NCBI GenBank assembly: GCA_934293575.1
Contig: CAKQYU010000004.1
Coordinates: 62,001 to 126,000, forward strand
DNA: 64,000 bases
Reading direction: 5' to 3'
Source of the DNA: an uncultured Lachnospiraceae bacterium
Lineage (GTDB): Bacteria > Bacillota > Clostridia > Lachnospirales > Lachnospiraceae
Shown: positions 53,757-63,158 of the stretch, one piece after another
How the letters are laid out: every line of letters starts with the position of its first letter
How positions within the stretch are numbered: position 1 is the first letter of the stretch
Made by a program: the position numbers and the translations under genes
The notes under the pieces: generated by a model
The model's input: the letters and a program-made list of their open reading frames with translations, nothing else
Told to the model about the DNA's origin: nothing
Databases searched by the model: none

Positions 53757-54665
53757 ATGAATAAAAATTTATTAGAAGAATTGTACCAGATTGTTGGAGA
53801 AACAAATATAAAATTAGATGAACCGATGAAAAAACATACAACTTTTCGAATTGGAGGGCCGGCGGATTGTCTGATTACTCCGAATACGGTCGAGGAGCTT
53901 GAACAGGTGTTAGCGGCATGTAATGCAGCAAAAGAACCGTTTTTTATTCTGGGAAACGGAAGTAATTTATTAGTCAGTGATGCCGGAATTGAGGGAGTTG
54001 TAATTCAGCTATTTCAAAATTTCAATAAATTTACAATAGAAGGAACTATCATTAAAGCACAGGCAGGTGTTTTGCTTTCTAAGATTGGAAATGCGGTAAA
54101 GCAGGCAGGGCTTACCGGATTTGAATTTGCAGCGGGAATTCCCGGCAGCTTAGGTGGGGCAATGGTTATGAATGCAGGTGCCTACGGCGGTGAAATGAAA
54201 GATATCGTGCAGGCAGTACAGCTGATGGACTATAACGGAAATCTTTTGGAACTTTCCGGTGAGGAGATGCATTTTGCATATCGGCACAGTATTGTTCATG
54301 AAAAAAAGTATATTGTAATTGGTGCAACCATAAAATTGGAATATGGTGAGAAGGATAAGATTGAAGCGAGAATGGAAGAACTGGCATTGGCAAGAAAAAC
54401 GAAACAGCCGTTGGAATATCCGAGTGCGGGTTCTACATTTAAGAGACCGGAAGGATATTTTGCGGGGAAACTGATACAGGATGCGGGAATGCGCGGATAT
54501 TGTGTCGGGGATGCACAGGTTTCGGAAAAACATTGTGGATTTGTTATTAATAAAGGAAATGCAACTGCTTCGGACGTGATGCAGTTGATTTGTGATGTGC
54601 AAAAAAAGGTAAAGGAACAGACCGGCGTTGATTTAGAGCCGGAAGTGATGTTGACAGGAAGATAA
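53757..54665 (+). CDS. murB: UDP-N-acetylenolpyruvoylglucosamine reductase
   Basis: FAD enzyme that makes UDP-MurNAc in peptidoglycan synthesis. It has 302 residues, type II (shorter C-terminal lobe). Visible are the FAD-binding GGPADCLITP, GNGSNLLVSD near residue 65, AGIPGSLGGAMVMNAGAYGG near residue 125 (quoted in part) and the YPSAGSTFKRP loop near residue 225 with the catalytic Ser, plus Glu near the end (LEPEVMLTG). It lies seven bases before rapZ, in the order hprK-glcK-murB-rapZ-whiA-crh seen in Clostridia. Confidence 0.95.
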   Translation: MNKNLLEELYQIVGETNIKLDEPMKKHTTFRIGGPADCLITPNTVEELEQVLAACNAAKEPFFILGNGSNLLVSDAGIEGVVIQLFQNFNKFTIEGTIIKAQAGVLLSKIGNAVKQAGLTGFEFAAGIPGSLGGAMVMNAGAYGGEMKDIVQAVQLMDYNGNLLELSGEEMHFAYRHSIVHEKKYIVIGATIKLEYGEKDKIEARMEELALARKTKQPLEYPSAGSTFKRPEGYFAGKLIQDAGMRGYCVGDAQVSEKHCGFVINKGNATASDVMQLICDVQKKVKEQTGVDLEPEVMLTGR

Positions 54666-54673
54666 GGGATAAA

Positions 54674-55546
54674 ATGAGATTTGTGATTGTAACCGGTATG
54701 AGTGGAGCCGGGAAAAGTACAACTTTAAAGACGTTAGAAGATTTGGGATATTTCTGCGTGGATAATCTGCCGATTCAGTTAATCAGACGGTTTGCGGAGA
54801 TGGCATATGCGAAGGATAATGATATCAATAATGTTGCAATCGGTGTAGATATCAGAAGCGGAGTTTATTTAGAGCAGCTTTCAACCTGTCTTGAAAGTCT
54901 GAAACAGTCCCAGTATAACTATGAGATTTTGTTTTTGGATTCCAATGACGATGTTTTGATAAAACGATATAAAGAAACCAGAAGAAATCATCCGTTAGCG
55001 GGTAACGGAAGAATAGAGGATGGAATCAAATTAGAACGGCAAAAGATTGCTTTTTTGAGAAAAGAAGCAGACTATATTATTGATACCACCAGCCTTTTAA
55101 CAAGGGAGCTGAAGGCGGAACTGGATAAGATATTTCTTGGAGGAGAAGCTTATAATAATTTTATTATTAATATTGTTTCTTTTGGGTTCAAATACGGAAT
55201 TCCGAGAGACGCGGATCTGGTATTTGATGTACGGTTTCTTCCGAATCCGTATTATGATTTGAATTTACGTCCTTTGACCGGAAATGATGAAGCAATTCAG
55301 AATTTTGTCATGCAGCATGATGAAGCAAAAGAATTTTTGAATAAAATTACGGATTTGTTGGAATTTCTGATACCAAATTATATTGCAGAGGGAAAAAACG
55401 GACTGGTTGTAGCTGTCGGGTGTACAGGAGGGAAACATCGTTCCGTTACACTGGCAAACGGAATTTATCAGGAATTAAAGAATATGCCGTACAGTGTAAA
55501 GATTGATCATAGAGATATCGAAAAGGATTCGATGAGAAAGGGTTAG
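54674..55546 (+). CDS. rapZ: RNase adapter RapZ (YvcJ) P-loop protein
   Basis: Nucleotide-binding protein of 290 residues: Walker A GMSGAGKSTT (residues 8-17), an FCVDNLPI segment near residue 30 and the C-terminal VAVGCTGGKHRSV motif near residue 250, the phosphate/metabolite-binding part. In Escherichia coli RapZ controls GlmS via RNase E; in Bacillus the YvcJ role is less clear and linked to competence. whiA follows four bases after the stop. Confidence 0.94.
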   Translation: MRFVIVTGMSGAGKSTTLKTLEDLGYFCVDNLPIQLIRRFAEMAYAKDNDINNVAIGVDIRSGVYLEQLSTCLESLKQSQYNYEILFLDSNDDVLIKRYKETRRNHPLAGNGRIEDGIKLERQKIAFLRKEADYIIDTTSLLTRELKAELDKIFLGGEAYNNFIINIVSFGFKYGIPRDADLVFDVRFLPNPYYDLNLRPLTGNDEAIQNFVMQHDEAKEFLNKITDLLEFLIPNYIAEGKNGLVVAVGCTGGKHRSVTLANGIYQELKNMPYSVKIDHRDIEKDSMRKG

Positions 55547-55550
55547 GTTT

Positions 55551-56555
55551 ATGTCATTTTCTACAAAGGTAAAAGAAGAGATTGGCAGACATTTAAGCCG
55601 AAGCAGGCATTGCCGGATTGCAGAACTTCTGGCATTGGTATTGGCGACCGGGGAAGTTTCTTTTCGGGATGGAACGGTTGAACTGCATTTAAAACCGGAG
55701 AATGAGTTAATCAGCAAAAAACTGTGTCTGCTCATAGATGTTTTATTTGAAAGACAAATTCAGTATGAGTTGTCGGATAAGTGTATTAAAATAACAAATC
55801 AGGATATGGTTGACCGTGTATTACAGACAATAAAATTATATGATTATGTGGATTTTTTGGAAGAAGACTGGTTAGATGAAGATGAACTGATGGCGATAGA
55901 AGACGATACGGTTACTTATGTATCTTCTCATGGAATTTCTTTGCAAAACTGTCAGTTTCCCAAACAGGTTATCCAAAAGGACTGTTGCAAAAAGGCTTTC
56001 TTGCGGGGCATTTTTCTGGCAACGGGTTCGGTAAGTGATCCCAGCAAGGCATACCATTTTGAAATTGTTGTAAGAAATAAAGATATGGCAGCTTCCGTAC
56101 AGGAAGTTATGCAAAGCTTTTTGTTAGATGCCAAGGTGGTAAAAAGAAAAAAATATTATATTGTATATCTGAAAGAGGGTGCCATGATTGTAGATATGCT
56201 AAAAATCATGGAGGCAAGTGTGAATTTGATGGATATGGAAAATGTTCTGATTTTGAAAGAAATGCGAAATGACATTAACCGCCGTGTAAATTGTGAAACT
56301 GCCAACATCAAAAAAACGGTAAATGCCGCCAGACGACAGATTGATGATATTTTATATATAGAAAAGAAAAAAGGCTTAAAGTATTTAAGTGATTCCCTAA
56401 GACAGATTGCGGAACTTCGATTGGAAGAACCGGATGCCAATCTGGTGGAATTGGGAGAAATGTTAAATCCCCCCGTATCAAAATCGGGAGTGAATCATAG
56501 ACTAAGAAAGATAAGTGAAATTGCAAACAGGTTAAGAGAAGAAAACCTGGATTAA
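55551..56555 (+). CDS. whiA: WhiA family DNA-binding protein
   Basis: A 334-residue WhiA (YvcL) protein: N-terminal LAGLIDADG-like domain (about 1-195; catalytic residues absent as in the family) and a C-terminal helix-turn-helix (about 240-330) with the ADANLVELGE-like segment and SKSGVNHRLRKI. It regulates sporulation in actinobacteria and affects cell division in Bacillus. It is coupled to rapZ and precedes the crh-like gene by 12 bases. The yvcK (glmR) gene, usual between rapZ and whiA in Bacillus, is missing. Confidence 0.95.
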   Translation: MSFSTKVKEEIGRHLSRSRHCRIAELLALVLATGEVSFRDGTVELHLKPENELISKKLCLLIDVLFERQIQYELSDKCIKITNQDMVDRVLQTIKLYDYVDFLEEDWLDEDELMAIEDDTVTYVSSHGISLQNCQFPKQVIQKDCCKKAFLRGIFLATGSVSDPSKAYHFEIVVRNKDMAASVQEVMQSFLLDAKVVKRKKYYIVYLKEGAMIVDMLKIMEASVNLMDMENVLILKEMRNDINRRVNCETANIKKTVNAARRQIDDILYIEKKKGLKYLSDSLRQIAELRLEEPDANLVELGEMLNPPVSKSGVNHRLRKISEIANRLREENLD

Positions 56556-56567
56556 GGAGGAAAAAAG

Positions 56568-56825
56568 ATGATAAGTGAAACAGTGAGAGTAAATCTCGTA
56601 GGAGATGCGGAAGCAAGACCGGTTGCCGTTTTGGTACAGAAAGCAAGCCAGTTTGACAGCAAAGTATATGTCATTTCGGAAGATAAAAAGATTAATGCAA
56701 AAAGTATTATGGGTATGATGAGTTTAGGCATTACACAGGATGCAGAGGTAACAATTGCTGCTGAAGGCGGGGATGAAAAGGAAGCGGTAGAATCTTTGAC
56801 ACAGTATCTGCAAAATGCGAAATAA
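56568..56825 (+). CDS. crh: Crh-like HPr paralogue with Glu15 and Ser46
   Basis: An 85-residue HPr-fold protein. The PTS phosphohistidine position is Glu15 (in AEARPV instead of HARPA), so it cannot pass phosphate along the PTS. The HprK target Ser46 is kept in an intact NAKSIMGMMSLG motif. This is the Crh pattern of Bacillus (Gln15, Ser46), and the position after rapZ-whiA is the same as there, so the name is supported. It is likely a regulator of CcpA-type repression or of a metabolic enzyme. AAGGAGGAA precedes the ATG. Confidence 0.85.
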   Translation: MISETVRVNLVGDAEARPVAVLVQKASQFDSKVYVISEDKKINAKSIMGMMSLGITQDAEVTIAAEGGDEKEAVESLTQYLQNAK

Positions 56826-56849
56826 TTTGTATGGATTGGGTTGAATAAC

Positions 56850-56878
56850 TTGCCCTTTAGAAAGTGCTATGATAAAAT
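56850..56878 (+). promoter_or_regulatory. Possible promoter of the TPR/Sel1 gene
   Basis: TTGCCC at 56850-56855, 17-bp spacer, TAAAAT at 56873-56878. Confidence 0.5.
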
Positions 56879-56933
56879 TATATACGATAATGTGTAGTCA
56901 TGTAGACATGATAGAAAAGAGTAGGTGAGAGGA

Positions 56934-59696
56934 ATGGGGCGTTTTTCGAATTTTTTAAATAAGATTCCTTTTGTGCGCAAGTCGGCTGACAAAGAAGAAA
57001 AGAAAACAGATAATGTTGAAAAACAGTATAATAAGGCAAAAGAACTGATTGAACATGGTATATCGGAGGAGGCAATCAAGTCATTGAATCAGATTGCGGA
57101 TATCGGTATGATGGAACCACAGTATCAGCAGTTTGGTTGTGATGCGTTAAAAATTCTTGGAGAGGTTTATGAAACCGGTAAGTATGATCATATTCGTGCG
57201 AATGTGGATCGGGAGCTGGCAGCGAAGTATTATGAAAGATACATTAAGTTGGTGGAAGACGGTAACATGTTCTATAAGCTTGGTCTGCTGATGTTGGATA
57301 TCCAGAATTTTTCAAAAGCGATTACATATTTGGAAAAAGCGACAACTTATGATGTGGCTCCGGCATTTATGCGCTTGGGAGATATCTATGAAAAGGGATT
57401 AAACCGAATTGATGAGTTTGGACAAAAAAGTGATTTTATTATTCCGGTGGATATGGAAAAGTCCAAATCATGGTATCAGAAACTGGCAGATAAGGGTGAT
57501 GAAAAAGCAAAAGCTGCCATTGAACGGATTGAATATAATGAGACACATGCAGACAGTATAGAATTTGAGGAAAAAGATAAGATTTATTCTGAAATTTCCG
57601 AGAAGAGAAAAGCAAAGGGAATTGAGTTTCACTATAAGGCACAGGATGCAACAAAGCTTCAGTATCAGTATGGATATATTCATGACCAGGTAGAGGGTTA
57701 TATTCATAAGCTTCCAAAGGACTGGGTAAAGAGTATTGATGTTGACACGGATGAAGAATATTATGCACCGGGACTGACATACTCTGACTTTGCGATTTAT
57801 ATTACATATACAACGGTTCCGAGAGAGTCTGTTCGTAAGATAGATGATTATCTTTATTATATGAATGAATGTTATGATTGTGATATTAACATTACACCTT
57901 ATGTGACAGAGTATGCGAATGGTATTTCAGCCAGATTTTATCATAAGGATATTGATAAAGGTATAGTAACATTTGTATTCAAACAGAAAAATCGATGGGC
58001 ATGCCTGCGATTTGTATGCTCAACGATGGATATCATGGAACAGTACAATGAGATTATTTTTGAGGTGGCAAATTCATTTGCATTTGTTACACCTACATTG
58101 TTAAGTAATAAGAGTGCAAACCGTACAGAAGTTCAGTACTACAATGAAGCATTGTATTATTACAACATGGAAAATTATGAGACTGCCATGCATTTTGCAA
58201 CCGAAGCAATTCAGCATGGAAGTGAAAAGGCAAGTTATTTGCTGATTGAACTGTATTTTGATGTGGACAGTCCATATCGGGATATTGATAAGACATTGGA
58301 TTTTGCAAAACAGTTATTTGACTCCAATAAAGATCCGGATTTGGCGTTCTTAATTGGTAACATTTATGACCAGCAGCTGAAACGGTATGTTGAGGCGAAA
58401 TCATGGTATGAGACAGCAGACCGGTTACATCACAAACGTGTACCGTTTTATCTGGGAAGATTTTATTACTATGGTCTTGTGGATAATGGTAAACGTAATG
58501 GTGAGCTTGCATTGGAATATTTAGAGAGAGCTTTGGCAAATGATATTTATGAGGCAGAGCCGTACATCAATGATATTCGCAGTCTTAGTTGTGCACCGGA
58601 TGAGTTGCAGTCGACAATTGATAAATGGGAACGTGCAATTCAGGAAGGTATTGCGGATACAGCCTTAAAAGTAGCTATGAACAAAAAAGAGCAGGTATTC
58701 TATCTTGCTACGGATGAGGAAATCCAGCAGGCATTTGAAAAAGCGATTTTTCTTGGCAGTGTGCAGGCTGCATATGAGTATGGTGCATACTGGCAGGCAA
58801 AGGAAAGAACAGAAGGTTATAACGGACCGATTAAGAGTCTTGATTATTTCTATAAGGCATATGAGGAAGGATACGAAGACTTTAGTAAAGAGTATTTGTT
58901 CCAGGTAGTCGAACATAAGATTTCCAAGGGTGTAACAGAAGAGGAGAAGTTAAAGTTATACAGAGATGTTGCATTAAGAGGTTCAATTCCTGCGGTAAAG
59001 AATGTCCTTTCTATGGTACATACATTGGATGATTCCTTGATTGAATTGTATGAGGGTCTGAAAGATGTTGTAAAACACGGAGATGTCGATGCATTGAGTG
59101 CGATGCATTTGATTGAAGAACAGTTTAAGGAATTGTTGAATCCAAAGGAAAGCGATTCAAACAAGGTTATCCAGAACAAATTCTTCCGCTTACAGGTACC
59201 AAAGAGTTGTACGGCTGTAATCAATGATGAGGGAGGAACCATTCGTTTTGCGGATTCTGCGGTAGAGTTTGCAGTAGCAGAAATGCCGGTTAAGGTAGAT
59301 ACCGAGGAAGAGTATAACAAGGTATTTAATCTGATATACAAAGAATATGCGGATGAAGAAAACAGTGAGATTCTGGTTGCAAATTCCCGTATGGTAGGTT
59401 CCGGTATGCTGACCCGTAAGGCAAACAATAATAAGTACAGTATTTTATTAATCAGTTCAAAGAACCAGTATTTATTCAAGCTAAGTTCAATTGACCGTAG
59501 AGAATTGATGCGATTTAAGGATCAGGCATTGGAAATTGCTTTGACTTTGGTAGAATCCGGTGAGATTTATGTTGCAACCGGTGACAGAGCAGAAAAACAA
59601 ATCGGTCTTACGTTGCTGATGTCAAATACCGGAGACGATGGAATGTTATCTATTGGTATGGATGATGATGACGATGACGGATTGGTATTCGTGTAA
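56934..59696 (+). CDS. Large TPR/Sel1-like repeat protein with two related beta domains
   Basis: A 920-residue protein of unknown function with no signal peptide or membrane segment, so probably cytoplasmic. Helical TPR/Sel1-type repeats lie at about 25-200 and 400-720 (units such as KYYERYIKL and AKSWYETADRL). Two beta-rich domains of about 120 residues, at about 245-370 and 745-865, share a similar layout: a basic start with a KLP or QVPKS turn, alternating strands, then a VANSFAF or ALEIALTLVE helix. They recall the PsbP/DcrB fold; this is inference. The protein ends in an acidic MDDDDDD tail. ATG 56934 (GAGAGG upstream) or GTG 56925 may be used. Confidence 0.7.
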   Translation: MGRFSNFLNKIPFVRKSADKEEKKTDNVEKQYNKAKELIEHGISEEAIKSLNQIADIGMMEPQYQQFGCDALKILGEVYETGKYDHIRANVDRELAAKYYERYIKLVEDGNMFYKLGLLMLDIQNFSKAITYLEKATTYDVAPAFMRLGDIYEKGLNRIDEFGQKSDFIIPVDMEKSKSWYQKLADKGDEKAKAAIERIEYNETHADSIEFEEKDKIYSEISEKRKAKGIEFHYKAQDATKLQYQYGYIHDQVEGYIHKLPKDWVKSIDVDTDEEYYAPGLTYSDFAIYITYTTVPRESVRKIDDYLYYMNECYDCDINITPYVTEYANGISARFYHKDIDKGIVTFVFKQKNRWACLRFVCSTMDIMEQYNEIIFEVANSFAFVTPTLLSNKSANRTEVQYYNEALYYYNMENYETAMHFATEAIQHGSEKASYLLIELYFDVDSPYRDIDKTLDFAKQLFDSNKDPDLAFLIGNIYDQQLKRYVEAKSWYETADRLHHKRVPFYLGRFYYYGLVDNGKRNGELALEYLERALANDIYEAEPYINDIRSLSCAPDELQSTIDKWERAIQEGIADTALKVAMNKKEQVFYLATDEEIQQAFEKAIFLGSVQAAYEYGAYWQAKERTEGYNGPIKSLDYFYKAYEEGYEDFSKEYLFQVVEHKISKGVTEEEKLKLYRDVALRGSIPAVKNVLSMVHTLDDSLIELYEGLKDVVKHGDVDALSAMHLIEEQFKELLNPKESDSNKVIQNKFFRLQVPKSCTAVINDEGGTIRFADSAVEFAVAEMPVKVDTEEEYNKVFNLIYKEYADEENSEILVANSRMVGSGMLTRKANNNKYSILLISSKNQYLFKLSSIDRRELMRFKDQALEIALTLVESGEIYVATGDRAEKQIGLTLLMSNTGDDGMLSIGMDDDDDDGLVFV

Positions 59697-59712
59697 AAGA
59701 ATGATAATATGG

Positions 59713-59737
59713 AAGGGACACAGATGTGTCCCTTTTT
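59713..59737 (+). terminator. Terminator after the TPR/Sel1 gene
   Basis: AAGGGACAC (59713-59721) pairs with GTGTCCCTT (59726-59734), followed by Ts. Confidence 0.88.
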
Positions 59738-59800
59738 AAATTTACAGTGTGATTTGTGTGTAATATTGTTTATACCGAACAGGGAACAGGAGAATTCGAT

Positions 59801-61258
59801 ATGATTGCAATACCTTTAGATGCAGGAAGTAAAGAACCTATATATGAACAGATTTATAAGTATATCCGACAGGAAATTATCAGTGGGAATATAACATTCG
59901 GAACCAGACTTCCGTCAAGCCGGGGCTTGGCAACCAATTTATCCGTCAGCCGGAATACAATTGATATGGCATATGGGCAACTTGTATCGGAGGGATATAT
60001 TGAGGCAATTCCGCAAAAAGGATATTACGTCAGTGATTTGGAAAATCTGTATGAAGAGGGAATAGAAGTAAAACCGTTAGAGGATGCGTTGGAAAACGAT
60101 GAAAAAACAGATAAAAAAAATACAATTAATTTTTCTGTAAACGGTGTTGATATGAATTATTTTCCGTACGGTAAATGGCGGAAGCTGATGAAGGAATGTC
60201 TGATTGATGATAATAAGGAACTGTTTTTGTCGGGAAATCATCAGGGAGATCTGGCTTTAAGGCGGATTATCTGTAATTATATTCATCAGTCAAGGGGGGT
60301 AAAGTGTAAGCCTTCACAAATTATAATCGGTGCCGGCAGTGATTACCTGTTGTTATTGTTGACGCATATTTTTAAGGGAAAACATCATGTTGCAGTTGAG
60401 AATCCTGCATACAAACAGGCAAATACAATTTTTGAAAGTGTAGGATATCAAACAACTTTCGTCAGCCTTGATACACAGGGAATACGAATGGATTTATTGG
60501 AAAAAAGCGGAGCGGATCTGGTGTATGTTACACCTTCCCATCAGTTTCCTCTTGGAATGGTTATGTCGGCAAATCGGAGACAAAAGCTGTTAAACTGGAG
60601 CTCAAGGGGAGAGAACCGATATATTATCGAGGATGATTATGACAGTGAATTTCGTTATTACGGAAGACCGATTCCGTCTTTACAAAGTCAGGATCCGTAT
60701 GAAAGGGTTATTTATCTTGGGACGTTATCAAAGGTAATTGCACCGGGTATCCGGTTAAGTTATATGATTTTGCCGGAGAATCTGTTAAAGCAGTACCGTC
60801 AAAACAGTGGATTTTATTATTCTACCGTCTCAAGGATTGACCAGATGGTAATCGGACGTTTTTTCGCAGAGGGTTCTTTTGAACGGCATCTGAACCGGAT
60901 GAGAAAGGTGTATAAAAACAAATATGATTTATTGATTCATGAGATAAAGCGAAGTGGACTGCCGGTTACTTTAAAGGAAGAAAATGCGGGACTGCATATT
61001 TTATTACAATTCGGGAAGGCTACAAAGGATGCGAAACAGATAGAGGAACAATTGGTTTGCTTGGCAGAGGAACACGGAGTTACGGTTTATGCTTTGTCCG
61101 ATTATTATTTGGAAGAAGAGGTAAGAATACCGACACTCTTGTTAGGATTTGCAAGACTTTCGGAAGAAGAAATTATACAGGGAATTCGTATTTTAACAGA
61201 TGTTTTTCGTCCGTTATTTACAATTCGAAATGGTAGTGTTATATTTAAGATAGATTAG
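59801..61258 (+). CDS. MocR-type (GntR / aminotransferase) transcriptional regulator
   Basis: A 485-residue MocR protein: winged-helix GntR domain (about 10-75, with GTRLPSSRGLATNLSVSRNT in part) joined to a fold I aminotransferase-like domain (about 115-475) with the PLP lysine Lys311 in GTLSKVIAPG and a DDYDSEFRY segment. MocR proteins such as PdxR and GabR use PLP as effector. No pdxST or aminobutyrate genes are adjacent, so the target is unknown. ATG at 59801 follows AACAGGAGA. Confidence 0.88.
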   Translation: MIAIPLDAGSKEPIYEQIYKYIRQEIISGNITFGTRLPSSRGLATNLSVSRNTIDMAYGQLVSEGYIEAIPQKGYYVSDLENLYEEGIEVKPLEDALENDEKTDKKNTINFSVNGVDMNYFPYGKWRKLMKECLIDDNKELFLSGNHQGDLALRRIICNYIHQSRGVKCKPSQIIIGAGSDYLLLLLTHIFKGKHHVAVENPAYKQANTIFESVGYQTTFVSLDTQGIRMDLLEKSGADLVYVTPSHQFPLGMVMSANRRQKLLNWSSRGENRYIIEDDYDSEFRYYGRPIPSLQSQDPYERVIYLGTLSKVIAPGIRLSYMILPENLLKQYRQNSGFYYSTVSRIDQMVIGRFFAEGSFERHLNRMRKVYKNKYDLLIHEIKRSGLPVTLKEENAGLHILLQFGKATKDAKQIEEQLVCLAEEHGVTVYALSDYYLEEEVRIPTLLLGFARLSEEEIIQGIRILTDVFRPLFTIRNGSVIFKID

Positions 61259-61286
61259 ATTAATGTGATGAAATGGAGGAGATAAC

Positions 61287-62579
61287 ATGTATCGGTTAAT
61301 AATTGATGATTTGATGAAATGGTACGAAACATCACAGGACAAATTACTTGTTTTAAAGGGAGCAAAAGGTGTAGGAAAAACCTGGACAATGATAGATTTT
61401 TCACAGGGTTTTTATAATGCGTTAATTTATATTGATTTTGAAAAGGATGGAGATGCCTATAGTTTATTTAAGCAGGGAACAAGAGTCCGGGCGGATAAAC
61501 TGATTGCGGCATTGTCCATGTATTGTGACCAGAACTATGTGGAAGGGAAAACGTTGTTTGTGTTTGATGAAGCACATTTATATCCAAAGGCGATTGAGGC
61601 GATTGTATCCTTAAAACGTCAGAATCCCGCTCTTCCGATTTGTGTGATTGCATCGACGACCGGTACCATTGCACATGAGGCGGAATTTGCGGATGAAATG
61701 TATGAATTACAATTGTATCCTATGACTTTCGAAGAATTTTTGACTGCGAATAAGGCACAGGATTTATGCAAACATATAGAGAATCAGAAAATGGAACCGG
61801 TTGCTCAGGAAATTATTGACCAAATTACGGAATATCTGAAGATTTTCTATATTACAGGAGGCATGCCAATCGTTGTTTTGGACTATATCCGTAATCATGA
61901 TTTAGGACGTGTGGATGCAATATTGCGGGCATTATTGATTCGTTGCAGGGAATATATAGATAAAAATGTACCAAAAACTTTGAACCTGAAGGTAGGAAAG
62001 ATATGGGATAGTATTCCGGCACAGATGGAGAAAGAAAACCGTAAATTTATGTATCAGTATGTAGATGAGAAGGCTCGTGCAAGGGAGTATGAGAAATCAG
62101 TGGACTGGCTTGTGGATACCGGTTTTGTCCGTAAGGTGAATCGTATCCGGGAAGGTGTTGCACCATTGGAAATGCAGATTGATGAGAAGTCATTTGAACT
62201 GTATCATTTAGATCACGGTTTACTGCGTGTTATGTGTGGAATTTCACATGATAAGGTGTTGGCAAATCAGAATTTTATGGAAGATATCAATGGAGCCCTA
62301 TTGGAACAGCTTGTATTGTCGGAATTAACGATGAATAAGACGGTGCAGGCATTGTATTTCTGGATTTCAGGGGCAACGGCAAGAGTGGATTTTGTATTTG
62401 AAGACGATGGGGAGGTTGTACCGGTGGATGTGCAGTCCCGTGTACAGAGAAAGGCACAGAGTATTAAGGTATTCCATCAGAAATACAATAATCGTATGGC
62501 AATTCGGATATCTTTGGATGGAGTTAGTTTTTCCAGAGGAATTTTAAATATTCCGTTATATGGATTGTGGAATTTTTAG
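61287..62579 (+). CDS. AAA_14 / DUF4143 ATPase
   Basis: Cytoplasmic ATPase of 430 residues in the AAA_14 plus DUF4143 family, very common in gut Clostridia and Bacteroides. Walker A is KGAKGVGKTW (residues 24-33), Walker B is FVFDEAH near residue 92, and the C-terminal DUF4143 domain has a nuclease-like end (VDFVFEDDGEVVPVDVQ, with a VDF...PVDV motif). The biological role of these proteins is not established; a toxin-antitoxin or defence link has been suggested for some but nothing here supports it. It starts 28 bases after the MocR gene. Confidence 0.85.
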   Translation: MYRLIIDDLMKWYETSQDKLLVLKGAKGVGKTWTMIDFSQGFYNALIYIDFEKDGDAYSLFKQGTRVRADKLIAALSMYCDQNYVEGKTLFVFDEAHLYPKAIEAIVSLKRQNPALPICVIASTTGTIAHEAEFADEMYELQLYPMTFEEFLTANKAQDLCKHIENQKMEPVAQEIIDQITEYLKIFYITGGMPIVVLDYIRNHDLGRVDAILRALLIRCREYIDKNVPKTLNLKVGKIWDSIPAQMEKENRKFMYQYVDEKARAREYEKSVDWLVDTGFVRKVNRIREGVAPLEMQIDEKSFELYHLDHGLLRVMCGISHDKVLANQNFMEDINGALLEQLVLSELTMNKTVQALYFWISGATARVDFVFEDDGEVVPVDVQSRVQRKAQSIKVFHQKYNNRMAIRISLDGVSFSRGILNIPLYGLWNF

Positions 62580-62592
62580 AAAGAGGAAGACA

Positions 62593-63141
62593 ATGAACTG
62601 GTGGAAGCATTTAAAAAAGATTAATCATCACAAATGGCTGGTCATGAAATACTGTTTTCGGCTTGGATTATACAAACAGGGGTTGTTGCATGACCTGTCC
62701 AAATACAGTCCGACTGAGTTTTTGGTTGGGGTAAAATATTATCAGGGAAATCGCAGTCCCAATAACGCAGAGCGGGAGGAAAAAGGATATACTTCCGCCT
62801 GGTTACATCATAAGGGACGGAATAAGCATCATCTGGAATATTGGATTGATTATGATTTGGAAAACGGTGGAATAACCGGAATGAAGATGCCGGTAAAATA
62901 TGTAGTGGAAATGTTTTGTGACCGGATTGCCGCCAGTAAGAATTATAATCCGGATACCTATACAGATGCATCACCGTTGGAATATTATAATCATGGAAAG
63001 GGTAAATATCTTTTGCATCCGGAAACGGCGCAGTTGTTGGAAAAGCTGCTGACAATGTTAGCCACGCAGGGAGAAGATAAAACATTTGAATATATAAAGA
63101 AAGAAATTTTGACAAAGGAAGTTCGTCGGGAAAAGATTTAG
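62593..63141 (+). CDS. DUF5662 family protein
   Basis: A 182-residue soluble protein of DUF5662, rich in His, Tyr and Trp, with HKWLVMKYCFRLGLYKQGLLHDLSKYSP near the start (quoted in part) and a histidine cluster around WLHHKGRNKHHLEYW. The conserved histidines suggest metal binding, as in HD-like hydrolases; unproven. The ATG at 62593 follows AAGAGGA; an in-frame extension upstream overlaps the ATPase gene. dnaE starts 17 bases after it. Confidence 0.8.
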   Translation: MNWWKHLKKINHHKWLVMKYCFRLGLYKQGLLHDLSKYSPTEFLVGVKYYQGNRSPNNAEREEKGYTSAWLHHKGRNKHHLEYWIDYDLENGGITGMKMPVKYVVEMFCDRIAASKNYNPDTYTDASPLEYYNHGKGKYLLHPETAQLLEKLLTMLATQGEDKTFEYIKKEILTKEVRREKI

Positions 63142-63158
63142 ACCGGAAAGGATAGAGT

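Noticed and set aside
61287..62579. Defence or toxin-antitoxin system around the AAA_14 ATPase
   Set aside because: Its neighbours are a MocR regulator, a DUF5662 protein and dnaE; no antitoxin, nuclease or phage gene supports such a system.
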